Shown: positions 46,735 through 55,604 of the stretch, in pieces
Layout: each line of letters begins with the position of its first letter
Position numbering within the stretch: position 1 is the stretch's first letter
Assembly (NCBI GenBank): GCA_001972305.1
Contig: BDDD01001494.1
Location: forward strand, 140,699 to 204,698
From: Cephalotus follicularis
Lineage: Eukaryota; Streptophyta; Magnoliopsida; Oxalidales; Cephalotaceae
Length of the DNA stretch: 64,000 bases
Direction of reading: 5' to 3'
Made by a program: the position numbers and the translations under genes
Notes under the pieces: model-generated
Seen by the model: only the letters and a program-made list of their open reading frames with translations
Databases searched by the model: none
Told to the model about the DNA's origin: nothing

Positions 46735-48254
46735 GCACTCCGATGATGATAGAAAAGGTAAACAGTATTGCCGGCATTTAGCGGGCAATTAACAGTCACG
46801 GACTACATTGCAGATAAGTTTGGTGTATAAGCTCCAGCCAACTCCTGGCACCGAGGCCCGCCTCTGTAGTCAGTGATACACTCCGATCACTACACCATCA
46901 AACTATCAATCACAATCAATACAGTACAGTACAGTTATTACATATATAATGTAATAGAAAGTAGTTCTCTTTTGAGAATTCAGTAAAACAGTACAGTCGA
47001 AGTAGCAGTAGTTCTCCTTAGGGAAAACGGTACAGTCGAAAACGTTCAGTTGTGCATATAGCACTCATTTATTGAAATCCTTAAGACATTAGTAAATATA
47101 GAATTTACTCAATAGACATAATATATATCTATAACAGTGGCAATACGCAATTTGCATAACAATGCAATCAATTTCAAGCATCAACAGTAATAATGTCCAA
47201 TCTGTTCAATTCATAGTAGTATTGATTCTTAGAAGCATGAATCAGTAAAGCCAGTATGATCTCATGTTTGTCAAGCATAAACAGTAAGAAATCAAACAAA
47301 ATCAGTACACTTTTTCTCTTAAACGTTGATAATTTTCTCTATCAGTCGACTTTTTCCTTTTTTTTTTGTCGACTGTCTCTCTTGCACAGTCGACGGTCTC
47401 TCTTGAATAGTCGATTATTTCTCTTGCATAGTCGATTGTTCCTCTTGAATAGTCGGCTGTTCCATTGAGTGGTCGACTGTTTCTCTTAAAAAGTCGACTA
47501 TTTCTCATAGAATATCGATTCACAGTATAGCAGGACAACAGAGCATGCAATTCTCAATTCAATTCAATCTAACCTCAACTTGCAAGCATATTTAAACCAT
47601 CTTGATATAATATACATGCTAGATCTTCAAAATCATTTCGTAAACCCTACCTCAATTTGTTATCCCAGAATCAATTGATTGATTCTTCTCTTTATACACA
47701 ATATTCATTAACTCATTCCAACCTTCAACAATTCTAGAATTCATTCCAGGTTTGCATGTTAATATTAGATATAGAACGAAATTCAGTACGTATATACCAA
47801 TTCCACAACTATAACAATAACTGAATTCCAAAAACAGAAGCTTACCAATCAATCCCAGCTTCTATTTCAACCTTGAAACTCCATTTTCATCATGCAACCT
47901 CAATACAGTAGATAGCTTCCTCTTTCTTCAACGTTTCTAACTGTATATTTACTATTTCTAATAGCTGATATAAAGAACTTCATTTCAGTAATTCGTTTGA
48001 TTTCTCTAACTCAATCTCCTGGCATTTTCCTTCTCTTTCTACTATTTTCTTTCTAATTTTTGTTTTCCCTTTCTATTTTGCAGGTTGTAGGTGTTTCAAG
48101 ACACTAACCTCATCCTTAGTCATCAGCTGGTGCCACATTTTAGAGCTGTTGACACGTTCTTAGGACACCCGCCCAATTTACAAACCATTTCACGCCACTA
48201 CTCTGTTTTAATCAACATGTAACAGACTTTTGTCTAAGCTCTCCCAGTCAACTG
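46735..48254 (-). mobile_element. 5' LTR of G, second segment
   Basis: This continues from 32812 after the J insertion. It matches the G 3' LTR remnant (14568-15920), including a decayed array at about 47345-47505 (motifs roughly 20-21 bp apart). LTR M interrupts it at 48255 and the LTR start is outside the window. Confidence 0.85.
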
Positions 48255-49288
48255 TGTAACACATTGTATTATATTTTGGAGTATTGATGCCATGTATAAT
48301 AATTATGGATCTTTGTTGATTAAGTAAGGCATGGACTACATTATTTTGGACCAAAGTTGTTTAATTTCATTATGGGCTAATTTATAAGTGGTTTGTGTTA
48401 AAGCTATGGTTAAAATCCCAAAATCTAATTTTTTAAAGTATGGCCGAAATTACACCTTAACATAGGCCCAAATAATTAATTTTTTTATGTTATACTTGGT
48501 CCAAATCCTCTATATTCATGCATGGCCGAAATTTCATGTTATTAAGGCCCAAATTGTTTCATTAAATACGGCCAAGTCTTGAAGGACCTCAAAGGTCCTA
48601 GAAATTTCTTTGGAATTACACAATTATAAGGCTTGCAAAGGAAGAAAAACTGCATTCCTCATTTCCTTGCTCACCAGACGCGTTCTTCTCGTGTAAAGCC
48701 CTCCATTCTTTTTTAAATTTCTTCAAGTAATCTTGAAGAGACAAAGTTTATAAAGTGATTCTCCTCTTCTCTCCTGGTGTTTTAAGGTAAGCTCTAGCTA
48801 TTTCCTTGCTAAGATTAGTTATTGGGTTGCGTGTTAGCTCCCCATTTTACGGGTTTGAAGAATAATGGAAGAAGTTGAAGTTGTCTTTGAAAAATTGTTA
48901 GCATTTATGATAGGAATTGAAGCCGTATAGCATGGATTGATTTGAGACTTTTATCTTCTTAAAAAATTTCAGATTTAGGAAAGGTGATTGAGTGATTGAA
49001 TTATGCTTGTAAAATGGTTAATAACTATACTAGACTGGAGATTTTATGGCATGAATTGGTTCGTCTTTTATTTTCTCTAAAAATTCGGGTTTGAAGGGTG
49101 GAAGGGAGAATTGATTTTCTATGGATTTATATTAGCTTAATAAGTTAGTAGTTGAAGAATTAAAGTGTGAATGTGTTGATAATTAAAGTATATTATCATG
49201 GTTTAGACTCACATTTTTCTTTCCTAAATTTCGGGTTCTTTAAGGAGGAAGGAAGGGCTAATTTTTTCTTAATGTTTAAAGATGGATA
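48255..49288 (+). mobile_element. LTR M, first part (forward)
   Basis: TGTAACACATTGTATTATA opens a new LTR where G LTR sequence stops; the 5 bp before it are AACTG. It has a plant LTR character (AT-rich, donor-like TTTTAAGGTAAGC near 48785) but no recognised relative here. It appears to be interrupted at 49294 by the K LTR; its continuation would lie beyond the window. No gene is seen. Confidence 0.55.
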
Positions 49289-50474
49289 ATGTTTGTAAGA
49301 GCCCTAAATATTATAAAATATTATTACTGGGCTTTGTAATTATTTTTCCGCCTTTTGGGCTGGGCCCGAATTTTATGATGTATTCATTTGGGCCTTAATG
49401 TGATACAATTTGTGAACTTGGGCTAAAGAGATTATGCTTTTCTCATTGGGCCAAATTTAATGTTGTAATTAGATTTTTGGGCTTGTACGTGGAAAGTCTA
49501 GTTTGGCCCAAGTGGGAGGAGGCTGGCCTAAGCGCAGCTGAGGCCTACACCCGTAAGAATTCTCTCAAGAATTCTAGACTCTTCCATGACCATTATAAAA
49601 GGGGAAAGGAACCTGGTAAAAACACTTTGGCCATTTCTTGCATAGTTTCTCTAGAAAAATTGGGAGAATGAGATAGTGGGAAGAAGGAGACAAAGTGGGT
49701 GCTGTCCATGGAGCCCCCATGTCCCCTGCACTCCAATGGTATAAATATCATTCCCTGAGAGCAAGACTTTGTGCAAGGAAGAAGAAATTGGCAAGGGTAA
49801 AGGTGTGTAGCAGACCCCTGTTGGAAGGAAGTCCAGAATTCAAGAGGATGGAAGCGATCTCCATTTTCTACCTTTACCCAGGTAGGTTACTCCATGTCCG
49901 AGTGCCTACGAGCATGTGTGTGTATTATTGCTGGTCTGAAGTGTGTGCTGCTTGTTGTGTGTAATTGTGTGATAATTGCTACTGCCCGTGCCTGTGTATG
50001 ACTGTTTTGATTATTTTATATGAAATTGTAAGAATGGAACACATGCACTTGTCCCTTAGTATTAATAGCTCTGCACTGTGCACCCTGTCCGTCCTTGTCC
50101 ATGCAACCTCGTGCGTTATGCACGTTAGCGTTGCGTACTGAGAAGCCGAGGTGAAGCTTGGGCTGTCCTGGTCATGCGCCCAAGCCTGGCGACGCACCGA
50201 CCTTCTTATCGGCGGATGCCTGAGCTTCCCCATTGCTGGCATGCGCCAGTCATGCACCCATGGCATGTAGTACACGACACTAGTGCACAATGCCTGGCCT
50301 GCCATTATACTAAGCGTTCTTGAATGCCCCTGGCATGTGCCGAGCTCTTCCCTGGTGAATTCTTGAGGAGCCACATGCCAGTGGTGCCGTGCTGAGATGC
50401 TTCACTCTCCCCAGCCATGGCGTCGGAGGTGGCATTGCTGGAAAGCCATTCCTGAGAGGCACTAGAAGTGATGA

Positions 50475-50720
50475 CGCCAGGGGTGCCGAGGTGACATGCA
50501 CCCGAGGAGATGATGCCCGAGGTGACATGCGCCCGAGGGGATGGTGCCAGGTGACATGCGCTCGAGGAGATGGTGCAAGGTGACATGCCCCCGAGGTGCC
50601 GAGGTGACATGCGCCTGACAAGATGGTGCCGGGGTGACAGGCGCCTGAGAAGACGATGCCCGAGGTGACATGCACCCGAGGAGATGGTGTCGAGGTGACA
50701 TGCGCCCGAGGAGATGTGAT
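50475..50720. repeat. GC-rich minisatellite in LTR K
   Basis: About seven imperfect units of roughly 30-38 bp, built on GAGGTGACATGCGCCCGAGG and GAGATGGTGCC. Related scraps continue to about 50880. Confidence 0.88.
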
Positions 50721-51479
50721 GCCAGGGCAGACATGCCCGAGCTCTTCTGCCAATGCCTGGGGAGCCATGTGCCCGAGGTGGTGACTCTAGAGGAGTCATG
50801 CTGGGATGACATGCCAGGAATGTGATGAGCCAGAGGTGACAGCGCCTGCGAGAGCAGGCGCCGAGGTGACAACGCCAGGGGTAACATATGCTCTTCCCTA
50901 CCATGCTCGCGTTGTGGTACTCCTCTACTCTCGCCGAGCATGAAATGGTACTAAGTTCTCCCCTGCCATGAGCCAAGTATGCATGCTATGCATGCATTGT
51001 TCCCTGGAGTTATCCCCTACATGCACCTACGTGGAAAGGAAATGGAATATGAGTACGTATATGTCCCTTGGCATGACCTCCCTGTATGCGTTCACGAAGA
51101 AGGGAGTTGGATAAGTACATGCATACATCCCAGGCAGGTAATTATGTGATGAATATAGCCTTGCATGCGCCATGCATCCGGGTCTTGTGCATGGGAAGGC
51201 ACCATGCACTCCTTTATACCCTGGTCAGACTTAAGGAATGAATAAAGAATGATAAAGGAAAGGGAACAAAGAAAGGAAATTAAATAGGTATGTATGCGTA
51301 TCCTGAGTAAGTATTTAAGAGATGGATAGGGCCTTGCATGCTCCATGCATGCGTCTTGGACGTGGGCCTAGTGCATGGGAAGGCACCATGCACTCTTTTA
51401 TGTCCGAGATATGTTAAGGAAAATGAAATGAATGGGATAAATGGGATGTAAAGGAAAAAGGATATTTATAGATGGTCCC

Positions 51480-51715
51480 AGGCAGGTGAGCCCAACAGGG
51501 GAGAATTCCGCTGAGCTAGTGAACCCAATGGGTGAATACCACGAGGCAGATGATCTCGGGCGAATCCGCAAATGGTCAACATAAAGGTGTATTCCGCCAG
51601 AGCTGGTGATCCAAAGGGTGAACCGCCAGAGCAGGTGACCAAAGGCCGAATTCTGCTCGGCAGGTGAACCTGGAGGAGATTTCTGCGGGATGGTGAGCCT
51701 AAAGGTGAACCTTAT
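51480..51715. repeat. Second degenerate repeat block in LTR K
   Basis: Five or six loose units of about 35-45 bp of the type CAGGTGAACC, then GGTGAATTCCGC (for example near 51484, 51523, 51603, 51635, 51661). Confidence 0.6.
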
Positions 51716-52276
51716 ATATTGACCAGACCATAGGATGATCGGACCAGACTCCTCTGTATTATTGATTGATATGTATGACTTGAGTAGAGTAGTCCGAGGA
51801 TAAAGGATGATGGTTTCTATGCGAGGATGTTATATTATGTATTGTGATCTGCATTCATGGTAGGCATGCATATTTATTTCTCCTCTGCATTTATTGTTGT
51901 TCCTCTGGTATGTGCCTGTATATGTGGTAGCCTACACAACCCCCAGGGTTGCTAACCGGGCCAGGTACAGGAACATGTAGTGGAGGCACATCGCAGCAGC
52001 ACCAAGGATAAAAGATTATCATAAATTCCTCCTCGATAGTACGCTTTATGATCAGATTTGCAAGGAATAATATGTATTTTATTTATTTTGCCTGCTGGTT
52101 CTAGCAGTGTATTCTTTTCGTATTTATCTTGGTGTGTATATCCACACATTAAATAAATGGTTTATGTTTATGATTATTTAAGTTTCAAATTTTATGGTAT
52201 TGATTAATGATGATTGTACGGATTGCCACGTATCGAGTCGTGTGGCCCAACCCGCGGCTCGGGGCATGACAAGTTT

Positions 52277-52288
52277 TGGTATCAGAGC
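52277..52288 (+). promoter_or_regulatory. Primer-binding site of K
   Basis: TGGTATCAGAGC, five bases after the LTR end, is complementary to initiator tRNA-Met. The overlapping hairpin of B2, B3, G and H is not obvious here. Confidence 0.92.
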
Positions 52289-52428
52289 CGTACTATTCTG
52301 GATATGCCGGGATAGGACCCTTGGCAAGTGAAATAAGATACATGTGTGGATATTGACCCGTTCTTTTATGAATCGGAATGGAAGGATGACAAAGTAAGAA
52401 CGTACGAGGAGAGAGGTCTGGGCCGTCA

Positions 52429-52636
52429 ATGAGACGTACCCGTAGAAATAAGGAAAGATAAGAGGAAGTAAATGTGGCTCATGGAGCCGAAGCTGCTGCT
52501 CCAACACGACAGGAACCCAGAGGACTTATGAGGAGAATACGGGCGATGATAAGTTAAATGTATGAGTTATGCAACGTATATGTTAAAAAGGTGAAGCGGA
52601 ACACTGGTGGAAGATGATTGAGTCTTCTAGGGACAC
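52429..52636 (+). pseudogene. Element K Gag, N-terminal remnant
   Basis: The ATG at 52429 starts MRRTRRNKER followed by a stop. Further on, AHGAEAAAPTRQEPRGLMRR and EAEHWWKMIESSRDT are readable, the latter being the conserved capsid block (E-A-x-H-W-W). Several deletions and stops break it. Element B3 is inserted right after the GACAC target. Confidence 0.82.
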
Positions 52637-52810
52637 TGTAACACCCGGTGTTTTCCTGAATGTAATATTTCCATTTATGATGTAATCCTTAAACTTGATT
52701 TAATGAGAGTGTTGAGTTTTGAACTCAAAAGATGCTTGCAAACCCTACTTATGACTTTGGTAATGGAATGTGTGTTAAAAGCTTTAAACGACACTGTTTT
52801 GGAAAAATGA

Positions 52811-52954
52811 CATCGACGACTTTTGTAAAGACGTCGACGCCTATTGGAACCAGGGTACAAGTGAATGGAGGGACATGCGCATCGACATGGAGAGAAGACA
52901 TCGACACTTTCTTACAAAGTACAAAAGACATCGACGTCTAAGGAAAGACGTCGA
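52811..52954 (+). repeat. First GACATCGACGTC-type array of LTR B3
   Basis: TCGA cores lie at 52813, 52834, 52882, 52901, 52931 and 52951: spacings 21, 48, 19, 30, 20. The best copies read AAGACGTCGACGCC and AGACATCGACGTCT. The sequence outside the TCGA core differs from the CAGTCGACTG class. Confidence 0.9.
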
Positions 52955-53698
52955 CGCCTTTGTAAGAATGGCCAGAACGTTCTTCATAGGCAGAATAACA
53001 TGCAAGGGGAATTGTTTAGAGGCTTTACCTAATGCCTTTTCAAGTGCGTTTAGACGTGTTGGGCATGTTGGTGTACTAACCAGGAGCACTAAAACCTACC
53101 CTCACATGGAACATGCAAGGAATTATGACATCCTATCATGCAACCTGCAAAAGGGAGATTAGAAAACAAAAAGAATGTGCAGAAAGAAGGAAAGTGGGAG
53201 AGATCTCGGGAGTGGCCTGCTAAATGCCAGAAGAAGGGTATTTGGGGAAGCCATCTGCATAAGGATAAACCTCCCCACTTCTCTCTCTCGTTTCAAAACA
53301 CCAGAAGGAAACAGTGAGTGTGTGTGTGCCATTGTTGAGTTTGCTTGGAGCTTGAGGTTTGAGCTCGTGGGTAGCAGTTGCTAAGAGATCTTGGAGTTGC
53401 TGGTAGCCAGAACGTGGAACTCAAAGAGGTGGACTTTCTGGTTCCTAACTTGGAACATTAAGGTAGGGGAAAGTGGTGAATTTATATGTGCATTTTGAGT
53501 TCTGAGTTAATGTACAGCATGGTGAATTCCATGTTAATGATTGGATTGAGATTCTAGACTTGTTGTAGTGTTACTGTGATACACTGAGTTGATCATGCAT
53601 GTACTATTACATGAATACGTGAATCTGTTGTGAAAAGAATGGATGTGATAATAGCTTGGCGTGTTAAATCGTGGAAAACACGTTCTGTGTTGAAAAGA

Positions 53699-54060
53699 CA
53701 TCGACGTCTTTATAAAGACATCGACGCCTTTTCTGGGGAATTATAGAACTGTGAAGATGGCTATTTAAGCCACTTGAGATCACCTGTATGATTTCGATTT
53801 GATGTTCTGGTTGTGTTCCTGTTAACCAGTAGCATGCCTTACACTTTTATGGTGGTGTATTCGTTTATATGAGGGATTAAAAGGTTGGATTTTACCCTCT
53901 AGAATCAAGGCTTGCGTACTGATACTCTCTGGTATGAAAAAGACATCGACGCCTTTGTATAAGACATCGACGTCTTTGGTTCGAATACGCCTGGGAACAC
54001 TTGCACATAGGGTTGATGTTTTAGGCTAAAAGACATCGACGACTTAAGGAATGACATCGA
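53699..54060 (+). repeat. Second GACATCGACGTC-type array of LTR B3
   Basis: Cores occur in pairs: 53701 and 53721 (20 bp), 53946 and 53967 (21), 54036 and 54057 (21). The matching 3' LTR array is at about 57981-58335; there the middle pair is reduced to one copy by loss, or non-gain, of exactly 21 bp. Confidence 0.92.
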
Positions 54061-54560
54061 CGTCTTTCCTCCTGGACAGTAGAATTTCGCTTGAATGGGA
54101 CCCGTTAAACCTGAAACGACTCTAGAAACGAACCTAGATGCATTCTGAGCATATGTTTGCATTGTTACTGAGATTTGCATTATGGTTACTTTCCTGAAAA
54201 GTGTTAAACCATTTTGAAAAGCTTGCATGATTATTATGATCATTTGGGTACGAAAATGTATATTTGTCAACATATGGATTTATATATTTTTCAAAAAGTT
54301 TGGGGAAGTATTTCCAATGACAGAGAACTGTTTTAAAGGTTTGATCATGAAACCAAATGTACCTTGCGAAAATGTATAATTTATGAATGTATATATTTTT
54401 GAAATAATTGGGGAAGTATTTCCAAAGACAGAGAAATGTATTGTTTTAAGGTTATGACTTATTACAACTTGTGAACGGAATAATATATTTTGAACAAATA
54501 TATTTTGATCAAGTAATTATATGTAATTGCTTTACTTGTACTGTGAAATGCCTGTGCTTT

Positions 54561-54741
54561 TTGATTATTGGCCATCGTGCTAATAACCTGTTGATTATTG
54601 GCCATCGTGCTAATAACCTGTTGATTATTGGCCATCGTGCTAATAACCTGTTGATTATTAGCCACCGTGCTAATAACTTGTTGATTACTTAGCCACTGTG
54701 CTAGTAACCTGCTGTTGGTTTAGTCGCCGTGCTAAACAACT
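54561..54741 (+). repeat. 30-bp tandem repeat in the B3 5' LTR
   Basis: Three identical 30-bp units (TTGATTATTGGCCATCGTGC...) at 54561, 54591 and 54621 are followed by two to three diverged units. The 3' LTR has only two identical units (58825 and 58855). The two LTRs are identical at insertion, so the change came afterwards. Confidence 0.95.
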
Positions 54742-55035
54742 TATTGAGGACTTGCTTCAAAACCGTTTGGGATGGAGTAAGAGTGCGTGACGTTGGGGCC
54801 AGGAGGTGGAGACGGTCATGACGACTGGTTTATCTGGTTCCTTTTTGGGAACATATTTACTGCTCGTGTTGATATAACTTATGAGTTATACTTGTACTGT
54901 GAGCATGCATATATTCTTATATGTACACACGGAGGTATTTTTACTATGAAAATTACATGTCATGGCTCATCATTATGCATTCATTCCTGCTACTCTTTAT
55001 CTTATGACTCGAACTGTATTTATGGGTCTATTCAC

Positions 55036-55060
55036 TTAGCCGAGTGAGGACAAAGGCTAA
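55036..55060 (+). promoter_or_regulatory. Conserved LTR hairpin of B3
   Basis: TTAGCC (55036-55041) pairs with GGCTAA (55055-55060) around a GTGAGGACAAA loop; ACCCCTAC follows. An identical copy is in the 3' LTR at about 59270-59294. Confidence 0.65.
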
Positions 55061-55440
55061 CCCCTACTGTAACAGATTGATGGAGTGGTCTTGACATGGA
55101 GCATGCACGGAGACTTAAAGAGAAGGCTTGGATTTTCTCTTTTATATTTGAGTTGTTGAACATTTATCATGATATGTATTTGGGATTATTTGTAACCTGG
55201 CTTACATTGTATGTATTATTTCACGCTCCGTTGGGCGATCAACGGTTATGCTGGTTTATTGGGCATCACGTAGTATTGGATGTGTGATGTGTTTTTATAT
55301 TCTGCTCATTTACGTTGTTGCTTCCGCTATCGAAGGTTTTAAATTATCAGTATTTTGCATGAGCTGGATTTTTTTTTATGTTGATTGCCTTACCATTTAT
55401 ATGTTGTCTATGTTGAAGGAAAGACGGGGTGTGACAACAG

Positions 55441-55472
55441 TGGTATCAGAGCTTATATTCCTTATATAAGCT
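55441..55472 (+). promoter_or_regulatory. Primer-binding site and overlapping hairpin of B3
   Basis: TGGTATCAGAGC (55441-55452) is a perfect tRNA-Met site. AGCTTATA (55450-55457) pairs with TATAAGCT (55465-55472), covering the last three bases of the site. The stem sequence equals that of G and differs from B2 and H with pairing conserved. Confidence 0.9.
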
Positions 55473-55604
55473 ATCGCTGGGATACTATCCTCAGCAACTA
55501 AATAGTTGGATGAAGGAACTTATCCAAGCTAATATTTTCCTTGGCAATTAACGAATTGTTTCCTTGAGATGACTGCTAATGACATCTTTTCCATATAGGA
55601 ACAA

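Larger units (their letters stand above)
49294..52271 (+). mobile_element. 5' LTR of element K (about 2.98 kb)
   Basis: The right end GGGGCATGACA at 52271 is certain because a tRNA-Met primer site follows. The left end is placed at TGTAAGAGCCC (49294) on motif alone; the alternative is a single 4-kb LTR starting at 48255. The LTR is GC-richer than the others, has minisatellite blocks at 50475-50720 and 51480-51715, and a duplicated CATGGGAAGGCACCATGCAC segment near 51190 and 51377. I saw no GTCGAC array in it. Confidence 0.65.
52637..55436 (+). mobile_element. 5' LTR of B3 (2,800 bp)
   Basis: It starts TGTAACACCCGG and ends GACGGGGTGTGACA. In order it has a first palindrome array (52811-52954), a GA-rich stretch, CCTAACTTGGAAC with AAGGTAGGGGAAAG at about 53445-53472, a second palindrome array (53699-54060), a 30-bp tandem repeat (54561-54741) and the conserved hairpin (55036-55060). 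Confidence 0.95.

Noticed and set aside
50305-50976. A 223-codon minus-strand ORF (and overlapping 152- and 159-codon frames)
   Set aside because: It is produced by the GC-rich minisatellite in LTR K being open in several frames at once; the translation is repetitive and low complexity.
53175-53384. A 69-codon ORF in the B3 5' LTR that is the same as one at 57460-57669
   Set aside because: The identity is simply that of two LTR copies; there is no domain or codon evidence for a gene.
55441-55452. TGGTATCAGAGC as part of a tRNA gene
   Set aside because: It is only the 12-nt primer-binding site beside each LTR; no cloverleaf surrounds it.
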